Shown: positions 17,261 to 25,416, counted from the first letter of the stretch. The stretch is DNA of 59,663 nucleotides from Bacteroidaceae bacterium (GCA_017448965.1 JAFSKK010000055.1:1-59663); one strand, 5' to 3'. Notes: generated from the sequence alone by a model not told the origin. Program-made: numbers and translations.

Positions 17261-17332
17261 CGAACACGAATCTTTTGAATTGGCACGAATCTTGAAGTTG
17301 CTATTCGTGTGAATTCGAAAGATTCGTGTTCG
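17261..17332. repeat. 30-bp inverted repeat with CACGAAT 9-bp periodicity
   Basis: The left arm 17261-17290 and right arm 17303-17332 are complementary at 27 of 30 positions, with a 12-bp loop. Within each arm, ATTCGTG-type words recur at about 9- or 18-bp intervals, and the right flank adds another CGTGTAAT. It fills the gap between fabD and the GH13 gene (both minus strand) and could act as a transcriptional insulator. Same architecture as the other 9-bp elements in this window, but a different 9-mer. Confidence 0.85.
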
Positions 17333-17345
17333 TGTAATAGATTAT

Positions 17346-18233
17346 TTATGCGATTCCGTGAGCGGTCACGTTGCGGTCAATCTTGGCAATCATGCCCTGA
17401 AGAGCCTTGCCTGGACCACACTCTGTGAAGTCAGTGGCACCTGCAGCAATCATGGCCTGCACCTCGTAGGTCCACTTCACAGGGGCTGTGAGCTGGGCGA
17501 TGAGGTTCTGCTTGATTTCCTCGGGGTTGGTGTGTGCCTGAGCATCCACGTTCTGATAAACTGGGCACTTAGGCGCGGAGAAGGTGGTTGCCTCGATGGC
17601 TGCCTGAAGTTCATCCTTGGCTGGCTGCATGAGAGGTGAGTGGAATGCACCGCCGACAGGGAGGGGAAGTGCACGCTTGGCACCTGCTGCCTTCAAAGCT
17701 TCGCAAGCCTCGTTGATAGCCTCCACGTTACCGGAGATAACCAACTGGCCAGGGTTGTTGTAGTTAGCAGGCACTACGATGTAGCCAGGCTTGGAGATGG
17801 AAGCACAAACCTCTTCAATCTTCTCGTCAGGAAGACCGATGATGGCAGCCATTGTGGAAGGAGCAGCTTCGCAAGCCTTCTGCATGGCCATCGCACGCTT
17901 GGAAACGAGTTTCAAGCCGTCTTCGAAAGAAAGGGCCCCTGCAGCAACGAGTGCAGAGAACTCACCGAGTGAGTGACCACCCACCATGTCGGCATCGAAT
18001 GCATCGCCGAGACAGATCGCTGAGATGACAGAATGGAGGAACACGGCTGGCTGGGTCACCTTTGTCTGCTTCAGTTCTTCGGCTGTGCCTTCGAACATGA
18101 TTTTGGTGATGTCGAAGCCGAGGATTTCGTTGGCCTTATCAAACAACTCTTTTGCTTTAGGATTGGTGTCGTAGAGGTCTTTGCCCATACCTGTGAACTG
18201 GGCGCCCTGACCGGGGAATACAAATGCTTTCAT
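17346..18233 (-). CDS. fabD: Malonyl-CoA:ACP transacylase
   Basis: 295 residues, full length. FVFPGQGAQFTGMGKDL opens the acyltransferase fold. GHSLGEFSAL (about residues 88-97) holds the nucleophile Ser, and GGAFHSPLM holds the catalytic His. It loads malonyl groups onto acyl carrier protein for fatty acid synthesis in the cytoplasm. It follows the rplT terminator, so it is probably a separate unit from the translation operon, although on the same strand and only 82 bp away. Confidence 0.97.
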   Translation of the reverse strand: MKAFVFPGQGAQFTGMGKDLYDTNPKAKELFDKANEILGFDITKIMFEGTAEELKQTKVTQPAVFLHSVISAICLGDAFDADMVGGHSLGEFSALVAAGALSFEDGLKLVSKRAMAMQKACEAAPSTMAAIIGLPDEKIEEVCASISKPGYIVVPANYNNPGQLVISGNVEAINEACEALKAAGAKRALPLPVGGAFHSPLMQPAKDELQAAIEATTFSAPKCPVYQNVDAQAHTNPEEIKQNLIAQLTAPVKWTYEVQAMIAAGATDFTECGPGKALQGMIAKIDRNVTAHGIA

Positions 18234-18260
18234 GTCATTATTTTTTTAGAAGTTGTCGGA

Positions 18261-18305
18261 GTAAATAAAAGCACCTTTCTTGTGAGAAAGATGCTTTTTA
18301 TTTAC
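18261..18305. terminator. Terminator of the infC-rpmI-rplT operon
   Basis: GTAAATAAAAGCA(C/T)CTTTCT and its complement form a long near-perfect stem around TGTG, with A/T-rich outer parts able to serve as U tract on either strand. It sits 11 bp after the rplT stop. Confidence 0.88.
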
Positions 18306-18315
18306 TAATGTTGAT

Positions 18316-18660
18316 TTACTTAACCTTCTCAACGATAGCCTTGAATGCCTCAGCATTGTGTACTGCGAGGTATGCAAGTGTCTTGCGGTTGAGGTCGATG
18401 CCAGCCTTGTGAAGGGCGCCGATGAACTGTGAGTAGGAAAGACCCTCTGCACGTGCGGCAGCGTTGATACGCTGAATCCAGAGAGCGCGGAACTCGCGCT
18501 TCTTGCGACGACGGTCGGCGAATGCGTAGGTGAGGCCTTTTTCATAGGCGTTTTTGGCAACGGTCCAGACGTTCTTGCGAGCACCGAACTGACCTTTTAC
18601 GCGCTTCAGAATCTTCTTGCGGCGAGCGCGTGATGCAACATGATTTACTGATCTTGGCAT
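18316..18660 (-). CDS. rplT: Large-subunit ribosomal protein bL20
   Basis: 114 residues, standard length. [19 protein letters not shown] and the basic helix [21 protein letters not shown] are typical, as is [11 protein letters not shown]. It binds 23S rRNA early in 50S assembly and represses its own operon in several bacteria. Last gene of infC-rpmI-rplT; 96 bp after rpmI. Confidence 0.98.
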   Translation of the reverse strand: MPRSVNHVASRARRKKILKRVKGQFGARKNVWTVAKNAYEKGLTYAFADRRRKKREFRALWIQRINAAARAEGLSYSQFIGALHKAGIDLNRKTLAYLAVHNAEAFKAIVEKVK

Positions 18661-18756
18661 AATTTTGTTTGCTTTTTGAATGTTAGCGACGTTCGTTTAC
18701 GTTCTTTTCGGGCTAACGATTCGATTAAACTTTTTGTTGATTACTTACTGGATTGA

Positions 18757-18954
18757 TTAGCGGAGTGCGAGACAGTCGAGCACTTGCTTGCGGTTTGCCT
18801 TTACGACAATTGTGCTGTGGTCGAGATTTCTCTTCTGCTTCTTAGTCTTCTTGGTCAAGATGTGACTGTGATAAGCATGCTGACGCTTGATCTTGCCTGT
18901 TCCAGTAAGCGCAAAACGCTTCTTTGCAGCGGATTTGGTTTTAATTTTTGGCAT
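18757..18954 (-). CDS. rpmI: Large-subunit ribosomal protein bL35
   Basis: 65 residues. [24 protein letters not shown] is the hallmark start. Highly basic, cytoplasmic, part of the 50S subunit. Located 90 bp after infC and before rplT, the normal gene order. Confidence 0.98.
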   Translation of the reverse strand: MPKIKTKSAAKKRFALTGTGKIKRQHAYHSHILTKKTKKQKRNLDHSTIVVKANRKQVLDCLALR

Positions 18955-19044
18955 TTTTTTATGTATTTAATTATTAATAATGTGTGGCAACGCATATACC
19001 AGGCGTTACGCACTTCTATTCATTCTACTTTTCAACTCTCAACT

Positions 19045-19722
19045 TTACTCATCCTCTTTAGCGGCCAGTTTCTCAGCCAATCCTGCGAAGGGGCTGTTGG
19101 GATTAGGCCCTTTGGCTTCCTCTTGGGCTTGGCGCTGAGCCTTTGCAGCAGCTTCGGCAGCCTCGTTGTCGCGCTTCTGTTGACTCTTCTTGGGTTGACC
19201 TGCTTTCTTAGGCGAGAGAGTGAGGAACATCTTCTTGCCTTCGAGCGATGGCATGCTCTCCACCTTGGCCAGTTCCTCGAGGTCGTTGGCAAAACGGAGG
19301 AGGAGCACTTCTCCTTGTTCCTTGAAGACGATGGAGCGTCCCTTGAAGAACACGTAGGCCTTCACCTTGTTTCCATCGTTCAGGAACTCTTGCGCATGCT
19401 TGAGTTTGAAAGCGTAGTCGGCTTCGCCTGTCTGAGGTCCGAAACGGATTTCCTTCACTTCGACCTTCACTTGCTTGGCCTTCAGTTCCTTGGCTTTCTT
19501 CTTCTGCTGATAGAGGAACTTGGAGTAGTCGATGAGTCGACATACCGGAGGTTGTGCATTGGGAGAAATTTCAACGAGGTCTACTCCTTTGTCTTCTGCA
19601 AGACGCAGAGCTTCACGGGTTGGCATGACGGCGGACTCGATGTCTTCGCCTACAATTCTCACTTCTGGTACACGAATCTGTTCGTTGACTCTGTACTGCT
19701 GTTTTTTGTTGTCACCTTTCAT
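19045..19722 (-). CDS. infC: Translation initiation factor IF-3
   Basis: 225 residues, longer than the 180 of E. coli because of a C-terminal extension rich in Ala/Lys/Glu (about 180-225, ending [14 protein letters not shown]), common in Bacteroidetes. N-domain: [35 protein letters not shown]-domain: [26 protein letters not shown] and VYVFFKGR-type core. It prevents premature 50S joining and checks the start codon. It starts at ATG here, unlike the autoregulatory AUU of enterobacteria. A consensus promoter lies 65 bp upstream. Confidence 0.97.
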   Translation of the reverse strand: MKGDNKKQQYRVNEQIRVPEVRIVGEDIESAVMPTREALRLAEDKGVDLVEISPNAQPPVCRLIDYSKFLYQQKKKAKELKAKQVKVEVKEIRFGPQTGEADYAFKLKHAQEFLNDGNKVKAYVFFKGRSIVFKEQGEVLLLRFANDLEELAKVESMPSLEGKKMFLTLSPKKAGQPKKSQQKRDNEAAEAAAKAQRQAQEEAKGPNPNSPFAGLAEKLAAKEDE

Positions 19723-19786
19723 TCGGTTGGCTTTGTTCCCTTCGGTATGGTTTGTTAAATTTTGTTGTTTTGTTAAAAATCGGGTG

Positions 19787-19817
19787 CAAAGTTAGTGCAA
19801 ATCGAAGACATAACAAA
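19787..19817 (-). promoter_or_regulatory. Promoter of infC-rpmI-rplT
   Basis: Minus strand TTTG (19814-19817), 19 bp, TAACTTTG (19787-19794): an exact consensus match. It lies between thrS and infC, so the translation-factor operon can be transcribed apart from thrS. Confidence 0.85.
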
Positions 19818-19864
19818 ATAATTCCTTATTTTTTATGTTGAGATGCCGCCTAACTTATCCAAAG

Positions 19865-21811
19865 TTAGAAATTTTCTGTCATTTGACGAACTTCTTCCTG
19901 GATTTTCTTTGCAAAATCTTCGATTTTCATCGTTTCTTGCTGCTGAGTGCCCTGTTTGCGCACGTTCACGGTGCCATCGGCCATCTCTTGCTCGCCCACA
20001 ATGAGCAGGTAAGGGATGTGCTTCATTTCGTTGTCGCGAATCTTGCGGCCAATCTTCTCGTTGCGGTCGTCCACGATGGTGCGCACATCCTGTGCGTTGA
20101 GCATCTCTGCCACCTTCTTGGCATAGTCGTTGTGCTTGTCGGATGAGATAGGCAGCACGACGGCCTGGTCGGGTGTGAGCCAGAGTGGGAAGTGACCGGC
20201 TGTGTGCTCGATGAGCACGGCGATGAAACGTTCCATCGAGCCGAATGGGGCACGGTGAATCATCACAGGACGGTGCTTCTGGTTGTCGGCACCGGTGTAT
20301 TCGAGTTGGAAGCGCTCAGGCAGGTTGTAATCCACCTGGATGGTGCCCAACTGCCAGCGGCGTCCCAATGCATCCTTGATCATGAAGTCGAGTTTCGGTC
20401 CGTAGAAAGCGGCCTCGCCCAACTCTGTGCGCGTGGGCAAGCCCTTCTCGGCACAAGCCTCGATGATGGCGCGTTCTGCCTGCTCCCACACCTCGTCGGA
20501 GCCGATGTACTTCTCCTTGTCCTCGGGGTCGCGGAGCGAAATCTGTGCTTCGAACTCCTTGAAGTCGAGTGCCTTGAAGATGATGTTGATGATGTCCATC
20601 ACGCGCAGGAATTCTTCCTTCACCTGATCAGGACGGCAGAAGATGTGGGCATCGTCCTGCGTGAACGAGCGCACACGGGTCAATCCGTGCAATTCGCCCG
20701 ACTGCTCATAGCGATACACGGTGCCGAACTCTGCACAGCGGAAGGGGAGGTCTTTGTAGGAGCGTGGCTGCCAAGCGAAAATCTCACAGTGGTGAGGGCA
20801 GTTCATGGGCTTCAACAGATATTCTTCTCCCTCCTCAGGTGTCTGGATGGGTTGGAAGGAATCCTTGCCGTAGTGGGCATAGTGACCAGAAGTGACGTAG
20901 AGGTTCTTGCCTCCGATGTGTGGAGTGATAACCTCCTGATAGCCAAAACGCTTCTGAATTTTACGTAAGAAGTCCTGCAAGCGGATGCGGACAGCTGTTC
21001 CTTTAGGCAACCACATGGGCAGACCTTTGCCCACACGCTCTGAGAACATGAAGAGTTCCATCTCCTTGCCAATCTTGCGGTGGTCGCGCTTCTTGGCCTC
21101 TTCGAGAGCCACGAGATATTCGTCGAGCATCTTCTTCTTGGGGAAGGAGATACCGTAAATGCGGGTCATCATGGGGCGCTTCTCGTCGCCACGCCAGTAG
21201 GCAGCAGCGAGTGAGAGCAGTTTGAAGGCCTTGATAGGTGCGGTGGTCATCAAGTGAGGACCCTTGCACAGGTCGATATAGTTGCCCTGCGTATAAGTCG
21301 TAATCTTGCCATCCTCCAGTTCGGCAATCAGCTCATTCTTATAGCTTTGTCCCTTCGAAGCGAAGAGTTCCATTACATCCTGCTTGGAGATGTCCTTGCG
21401 CACGAGTGCCTCCTTCTTCTGCTGCAACTCCTGCATCTTCTTCTCAATCTTGGGGAAGTCGCTGTCGCTCAACTTCACGCCCTCTGGTGGCATCACGTCG
21501 TAGTAGAAACCGTTCTCGATGGCAGGTCCGATGCCGAATTGAGTGCCTGGCCACAACTCCTCAATCGCCTCAGCCATCAGGTGGGCAGAAGTGTGCCAGA
21601 AGGCATGCTTACCCTCAGCATCCTCAAATTTGTAGAGTGCGATGGTGGCATCCTCGTTGATGGGACGGTTCAACTCTGTCGTCTCGCCGTTCACACCACA
21701 CGCAATCACGTCTTGAGCCAGTCGCTGGCTGATGCTCTCGGCAATCTCTAAGCCCGTCACGCCAGCCTCATACTCGCGCACGGAATTGTCAGGAAAAGTA
21801 ATCTTGATCAT
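19865..21811 (-). CDS. thrS: Threonine--tRNA ligase
   Basis: 648 residues, full length. Order: TGS domain (1-62), second additional/editing domain with [17 protein letters not shown], class II catalytic core with motif 2 ([36 protein letters not shown]) and the zinc Cys/His ligands ([10 protein letters not shown]), motif 3 ([18 protein letters not shown]), and the anticodon-binding domain at the C-terminus. It charges tRNA-Thr and edits mischarged Ser. The thrS-infC-rpmI-rplT order is conserved in many bacteria. No T-box-like leader is evident upstream. Confidence 0.98.
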   Translation of the reverse strand: MIKITFPDNSVREYEAGVTGLEIAESISQRLAQDVIACGVNGETTELNRPINEDATIALYKFEDAEGKHAFWHTSAHLMAEAIEELWPGTQFGIGPAIENGFYYDVMPPEGVKLSDSDFPKIEKKMQELQQKKEALVRKDISKQDVMELFASKGQSYKNELIAELEDGKITTYTQGNYIDLCKGPHLMTTAPIKAFKLLSLAAAYWRGDEKRPMMTRIYGISFPKKKMLDEYLVALEEAKKRDHRKIGKEMELFMFSERVGKGLPMWLPKGTAVRIRLQDFLRKIQKRFGYQEVITPHIGGKNLYVTSGHYAHYGKDSFQPIQTPEEGEEYLLKPMNCPHHCEIFAWQPRSYKDLPFRCAEFGTVYRYEQSGELHGLTRVRSFTQDDAHIFCRPDQVKEEFLRVMDIINIIFKALDFKEFEAQISLRDPEDKEKYIGSDEVWEQAERAIIEACAEKGLPTRTELGEAAFYGPKLDFMIKDALGRRWQLGTIQVDYNLPERFQLEYTGADNQKHRPVMIHRAPFGSMERFIAVLIEHTAGHFPLWLTPDQAVVLPISSDKHNDYAKKVAEMLNAQDVRTIVDDRNEKIGRKIRDNEMKHIPYLLIVGEQEMADGTVNVRKQGTQQQETMKIEDFAKKIQEEVRQMTENF

Positions 21812-22191
21812 ATTTTTGTTTTATTGTTGAGTCTTCTTGTTCTTAGCTCACAGAAAGAGTTTTTTATTTCACACAGAAAACACGGAAATCACAGAAACAT
21901 GTCCGCTGGATTCCATCCTTCTAAATGGCTTTCTGTGATTTCTGTATGAAATTAGAAAATCGCTACAAATTTACCACTAAAAATTCGTATAGCGTTAAAC
22001 TTTGCTGAAAAAAAGCGTGTTAAGGCCACTTTTCATTCAGAAAAGCGTTGATTTGACAATTGTTCTTTCTCTTTTTGTTGGGTGGGGAGGGGATGATGGG
22101 GGGGGGTAATCTTCTTCTTTCTTTTTCGGTAAGGTATAGCCATCGTTCTTGTTAGTTTTAGTTGCTATACAAATACATGTGGATGTCTGTC
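21812..22191. other. Gene-free stretch upstream of thrS
   Basis: No credible gene. It holds the inverted repeat at 21867-21953, a TAAATTTG minus-strand -7 box at 21966-21973 (possible thrS promoter, no clear -33), and a G-rich plus-strand run at 22080-22106 (G3-T-G4-A-G4-ATGAT-G9) that could form a G-quadruplex. The remainder is A/T rich. Confidence 0.6.
21867..21953. repeat. Inverted repeat whose arms differ by one 9-bp unit
   Basis: The left arm (21867-21898, 32 bp) reads ATTT, CACACAGAAAA, then CACGGAAAT, CACAGAAA. The right arm (21931-21953, 23 bp) read in reverse complement is the same but lacks one unit, ACACGGAAA. Arm lengths thus differ by exactly 9 bp, as expected from gain or loss of a repeat unit. 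It lies 56 bp upstream of thrS. Confidence 0.82.
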
Positions 22192-22464
22192 TCACTTGTC
22201 ATCATAGTGCCCGTAAGCCGCCAGCACATCCACATAGACCTCGGTCTCAAAAATCTCATCAATCAACCGATGCTTCTTCGTGATGGTGCGGCTCCATTGA
22301 CCGGCGCGGTCACCCTTCAATGGCTCTGGATGACCAGTGCCAGTTTTCGGGTGATCCATTAATTCATTCAGCAGTTTGACTGCTTTCTTGTGGGCGGCAG
22401 GTTCGCTGCGACGCAGTTTGGCAAGGTCTTCCTTGGCCTTGTCAGAATAGACGATATCGTACAT
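22192..22464 (-). CDS. YoeB/Txe-family mRNA interferase toxin
   Basis: 90 residues, the normal YoeB size. The RelE-like fold is recognisable: SDKAKEDLAKLRRSEPAAHKKAVKLLNEL, then HPKTGTGHPEPLKGDRAGQWSRTITKKHRLIDEI, ending VLAAYGHYDDK with the C-terminal His-Tyr used in YoeB catalysis. YoeB cuts mRNA in the ribosomal A site. The antitoxin gene precedes it by 2 bp in one operon, the typical order. Confidence 0.92.
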   Translation of the reverse strand: MYDIVYSDKAKEDLAKLRRSEPAAHKKAVKLLNELMDHPKTGTGHPEPLKGDRAGQWSRTITKKHRLIDEIFETEVYVDVLAAYGHYDDK

Positions 22465-22466
22465 GG

Positions 22467-22712
22467 TTAAAGGGTATTAAGCCATTCGTTCATCTTCTCG
22501 CGGTCGGAAAAACGAGTGCTGTCTCCCCGTCTTATTTGTTCCCTTGCTTCATCTACACGGGCAAAAAACTCCTCCTTGCTCATCAGCGTTGGGTCTTCTT
22601 TCTTCGAGGTCAACTTCTTCACGTACTTCAGAAGTTTGAGCATCATCCCCTCGTCGTCGAGGATGGGATTGATTTCGCGGAACAGTTCCGCACGTAGTTG
22701 TATCGCTGTCAT
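22467..22712 (-). CDS. Antitoxin partner of the YoeB-type toxin
   Basis: 81 residues from ATG 22712 (MTAIQLRAELFREINPILDDEGMM); an upstream in-frame ATG at 22763 would cover the promoter. The first 45 residues resemble the short antitoxins that pair with RelE/YoeB toxins in Bacteroidetes, with an alpha-helical DNA-binding or dimer part, followed by SKEEFFARVDEAREQIRRGDSTRF, a linker that typically wraps the toxin. It should neutralise the toxin and repress the operon. It is not a Phd/YefM sequence that can be recognised by eye. Confidence 0.82.
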   Translation of the reverse strand: MTAIQLRAELFREINPILDDEGMMLKLLKYVKKLTSKKEDPTLMSKEEFFARVDEAREQIRRGDSTRFSDREKMNEWLNTL

Positions 22713-22738
22713 AAATCTTTTGTTTTTGTATTTCACGG

Positions 22739-22746
22739 CAAAGTTA
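22739..22746 (-). promoter_or_regulatory. -7 element of the toxin-antitoxin operon
   Basis: TAACTTTG on the minus strand, 27 bp before the antitoxin ATG. The -33 side is weak (TTGTG near 22768). This supports the shorter antitoxin start. Confidence 0.5.
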
Positions 22747-22839
22747 CGAATAATTTCCGACATTCACAACCCCTTCCCCTCAAAAACTTTCTTCCACACC
22801 CTCTCTTTCCTCCCTGGCACATTCTCCTCCGAACATCTT

Positions 22840-22932
22840 CCACAGACTCTAAACCGATGTCCCCGATGTCGGTCGACCGACATCGGGGACATCGCCTCAC
22901 CGACATCGGGGACGTCGGTTTAGAGGGTGTGG
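22840..22932. repeat. Palindrome cluster with CCGATGTCCCCGATGTCGGT units
   Basis: A perfect 38-bp palindrome spans 22856-22893 with centre GTCGAC. A third copy of the unit lies at 22899-22932, inverted relative to 22840-22873 and matching it at 31 of 34 positions, including the outer CTCTAAACC. Even the pyrimidine-rich CTTTCTTCCACACCCTCT just upstream (near 22790) recurs in inverted form after the third copy. The cluster lies between the toxin-antitoxin promoter and the 3' end of the secreted protein gene. Confidence 0.9.
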
Positions 22933-22948
22933 AAAGAAGGTGGGGGAC

Positions 22949-23506
22949 TTATTCAATCAATCTTGCCCACCAAAAATCCAATACCATCAAGTCGTCAATT
23001 TGTCTTATGTAAATGTCGCTGGGCAAACTTTCCATATTAGGTTTATTAAAGAATCCATCCCCTTCTTTGTGATAACCGAGTGCTTTTGCCTTGCTTCTTA
23101 TGTCGGTAGCGTATTTGTGTGCTGCGGATGTAGATGTAAACTCCAGCTCGTATGTCCACTTTTTTATATAGTTACCAGATTTGCTGAAAGTGCAAGAAAC
23201 CTCAATGTTGCTTACATTGTAGGGGTAGTAGCTTATAGTTCGCTGAAGTTGGGCGTGAACTGATTCGTCATCATTTACCTTGAATTCCTCCCAAAGTAAC
23301 TGATCTTTTGAATCAGGGGTTGTTCCCATGGCTATGACGCTAGTCTTGGGTATGTTGTAGAAGGGAAGAAACCCCATGGGGTGTCTCAACATCCAGTTCA
23401 AATCGATAGTTTGACGCGGAACTTGCACTGTATAACTACGGTTTTGCTGTGCACATACACATAAGGCCATTAGGCTCATTGTCAACGAAATGTAAATCTT
23501 TTTCAT
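22949..23506 (-). CDS. Secreted hypothetical protein
   Basis: 185 residues. MKKIYISLTMSLMALCVCAQQ is a signal peptide (cleavage after CVCAQ or VCA). The mature part has no family I recognise; it is a mixed sequence with aromatic clusters (LNWMLRHPMGFLPFYNIPKT, TISYYPYNVSNIEVSC, WTYELEFTSTSAAHKYATDI) suggesting an alpha/beta fold of periplasmic or secreted location. It is preceded by a structured leader and a consensus promoter 265 bp upstream. Confidence 0.7.
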   Translation of the reverse strand: MKKIYISLTMSLMALCVCAQQNRSYTVQVPRQTIDLNWMLRHPMGFLPFYNIPKTSVIAMGTTPDSKDQLLWEEFKVNDDESVHAQLQRTISYYPYNVSNIEVSCTFSKSGNYIKKWTYELEFTSTSAAHKYATDIRSKAKALGYHKEGDGFFNKPNMESLPSDIYIRQIDDLMVLDFWWARLIE

Positions 23507-23589
23507 TTGTTTGTTATTTGTTTAAGTTAGTAATAAGGTTGTTTCGTCTCATGTTGGGAGTGCTGCACTAACTTATGGACAAAAGAAAA

Positions 23590-23764
23590 GCGCAGACCTC
23601 AGTCATACGCCACTCAGGCCTAGCACAAGCCCACAAGAGATTACGAAGAAGTCTGCGCCTTTGCGCATTCTTCAACATCTCTTGTTTTTATGCCCGTTTT
23701 AGTCTTTTCCGAGGTGCTAGTTCGAGTGACGATTGAGCAAATAAAATGTCATGTTCCGAAGAAC
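23590..23764 (-). ncRNA. Structured leader or intergenic element
   Basis: Between the promoter at 23771-23801 and the secreted protein gene, the minus-strand transcript can form a long hairpin: CAAGAGAT (23634-23641) with ATCTCTTG (23677-23684), GAAGAA with TTCTTC, and TGCGC-CTTT-GCGCA at the tip. An alternative pairing joins GCGCAGAC (23590-23597) with GTCTGCGC (23651-23658), which uses part of the first stem, so the two folds exclude each other. The long hairpin is followed by TTTTTA on the plus strand. Mutually exclusive stems suggest a regulatory leader, but an inserted repeat is also possible. Confidence 0.5.
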
Positions 23765-23770
23765 ACGTGG

Positions 23771-23801
23771 CAAAGGTACCTTCTTTTGTGGAAAGCACAA
23801 A
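23771..23801 (-). promoter_or_regulatory. Promoter for the secreted protein gene
   Basis: Minus strand TTTG (23798-23801), 19 bp, TACCTTTG (23771-23778): exact consensus. The leader to the ATG at 23506 is about 260 nt. Confidence 0.85.
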
Positions 23802-23832
23802 ATTTCTGAAGGAGAAATTTTCCTTTTTTTAT

Positions 23833-23863
23833 TTTGCGATGTTGGATTTTTGATTTATCTTTG
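23833..23863 (+). promoter_or_regulatory. Promoter for the 223-residue secreted protein
   Basis: TTTG (23833-23836), 19 bp, TATCTTTG (23856-23863): exact consensus. Divergent from the promoter at 23771-23801, with only 31 bp between their -33 boxes. Confidence 0.85.
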
Positions 23864-23906
23864 TGGCATGAATCCAAACAGAGTATTAACCTAAAACAAA
23901 CGAACG

Positions 23907-24578
23907 ATGAAAACAATGAATGTACAGATGAAGCGATGGGCATTTGTCCTCGCCGCATGTCTTTTTGTGACGACGATGATGGCACAGAGTGCTGCAGGCA
24001 GTCAAGAAGAACGAAGGCTGAAGCCTGGAAACAAGATGGCCATAAAATTGTATAAGAAGGCCTTGAAAAAGGAAGGAAAGGATCGCGCATACAGTATCGG
24101 GGTGTACAAAGGCCTTGCAGAGGGCGGGTATGCTCCAGCGCAATACAGGCTCTATCAGTTGGGACAGGGTGATGAATGGCTGGAGAAAGCTGCCCTTGGG
24201 GGTGTGTATGATGCGGCTGTTCAGATTCTTCCTAACTTCCTTGACCCGTGCGCGAATGTTGTTGCTCGTTGTAGTTCGTGTGTCACACGTGCTAGCAACG
24301 GTGGTTTGATTTCCACCAAAGAGATTCAGATGCTGGAGAAGGATAAGCAGGTACTTGACCAGACATATACTCAAATGATGGAAATGTCTTTGTCTATGGC
24401 TAGTGCGGTGAACACGAAAGATGCTAATTATTTCCCCAAGGAGTATAAGGGAAAATATACTGACGCTCACCTGAAATTCATTGATGTGCTAACTGCTTAT
24501 GTGGAACAGTACAACGAATTCTCCCGTCAATATAACCTGCAGATGATGGAAATCCATCGGATTCAGGAGAGGAAGTAG
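23907..24578 (+). CDS. Secreted hypothetical protein with Sel1/TPR-like segment
   Basis: 223 residues. MKTMNVQMKRWAFVLAACLFVTTMMAQ is a signal peptide; starts at the second or third Met are also possible. Residues about 45-110 (KLYKKALKKEG ... YKGLAEGGYAPAQYRLYQLGQGDEWLEKAALGGVYDAAV) look like degenerate Sel1-type helical repeats. The C-terminal half is a long helix (LEKDKQVLDQTYTQMMEMSLSMASAV ... VEQYNEFSRQYNLQMMEIHRIQERK). No enzyme motif. Probably periplasmic; role unknown. Confidence 0.72.
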   Translation: MKTMNVQMKRWAFVLAACLFVTTMMAQSAAGSQEERRLKPGNKMAIKLYKKALKKEGKDRAYSIGVYKGLAEGGYAPAQYRLYQLGQGDEWLEKAALGGVYDAAVQILPNFLDPCANVVARCSSCVTRASNGGLISTKEIQMLEKDKQVLDQTYTQMMEMSLSMASAVNTKDANYFPKEYKGKYTDAHLKFIDVLTAYVEQYNEFSRQYNLQMMEIHRIQERK

Positions 24579-24615
24579 CATGATGGGACGGAGGATATAT
24601 CAACTTTGATGATAT

Positions 24616-25293
24616 ATGGACAATAGTAAGATTCGACATTATAAGGATGGGACGACGAGTGTGCTGCGGAAGGCGGTGGTTTATACGGAGTTGCGGTTCT
24701 ATCAGCGGAGTGATGTGTTGTATCAGTTGACGCAGGTGTTTTGTCAGCGTTTTCTGCCGAAGTTTGGCGACAGGACGGTTGACCAGATGGTGCAGGCGGC
24801 GCGGAGTACGAAGCAGAATATTGCGGAGGGGAGCAGTGATGGGCAGACTTCGATGGAGGTGGAGTTGAAGTTGTTGGGGATTGCTCGTGGCAGTAATCAG
24901 GAATTGCAAGCGGATTATCAAGATTATCTGAAACGGAAGGGAATACAAGAATGGTTTCACGGGAGGAGCGAACGTTTTGACAAGTTGCATCGCTTCTGCA
25001 CGGAGCACAGCAAATTTGAAGATTATCAACCATTCCTTATGAAGATGGACGATGAAGAATTGGCGAACATGGCGATATGCCTTTGTCATCAGGTGGATGC
25101 TGCATTGACGAAGTATATAGAGCGGAAGGATAGGGAGTTCACCACAGAGGGAGGCATCAGGGAGCGCATGACAGCGGCAAGATTGGAGCAGCGCGAGACA
25201 CAGAAACAAGTGATTGCGAGGCAAGCGAAAGAGATTGAGGAATTGAAGCGGGAGGTGGAGAGGTTGAGGCGGATGATTGAGGAGAGGGGGTGA
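24616..25293 (+). CDS. Four-helix-bundle protein with 'suffix' domain
   Basis: 225 residues. The first about 120 residues match the four-helix-bundle (S23/IVP-like) family: YTELRFYQRSDVLYQLTQVFCQRFLP, then DRTVDQMVQAARSTKQNIAEGSSDG and ELKLLGIARGSNQELQADYQDYL. The part up to about 170 fits the 'suffix' extension of this family. The C-terminal 55 residues form a charged coiled coil (ARLEQRETQKQVIARQAKEIEELKREVERLRRMIEERG). No signal peptide. Related bundles occur as 23S rRNA-linked proteins and as Avd accessory proteins of diversity-generating retroelements, but no reverse transcriptase is present in this window. Function unknown. Confidence 0.82.
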   Translation: MDNSKIRHYKDGTTSVLRKAVVYTELRFYQRSDVLYQLTQVFCQRFLPKFGDRTVDQMVQAARSTKQNIAEGSSDGQTSMEVELKLLGIARGSNQELQADYQDYLKRKGIQEWFHGRSERFDKLHRFCTEHSKFEDYQPFLMKMDDEELANMAICLCHQVDAALTKYIERKDREFTTEGGIRERMTAARLEQRETQKQVIARQAKEIEELKREVERLRRMIEERG

Positions 25294-25315
25294 TGATTTT
25301 TTTGGGGGGGGATAT

Positions 25316-25416
25316 GGAATTTCTGGATTTTTCTGGATATTCTGGAATTTCCGGATAATCTGGAAATTCTGGAGATTCCGGATTATCCGGATTAATCTGG
25401 AGAGTCTGGAGAGTCT
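25316..25416. repeat. Array of eleven 9-10 bp GGAnnnTCY units
   Basis: Units begin at 25316, 25325, 25335, 25344, 25353, 25362, 25371, 25380, 25389, 25399 and 25408: GGAATTTCT, GGATTTTTCT, GGATATTCT, GGAATTTCC and so on. Nine units are 9 bp and two are 10. The unit is itself nearly palindromic (GGAnnnTCC), so the array can fold in many registers. It sits in the gap between convergent genes and may act as a terminator for both. Confidence 0.88.
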
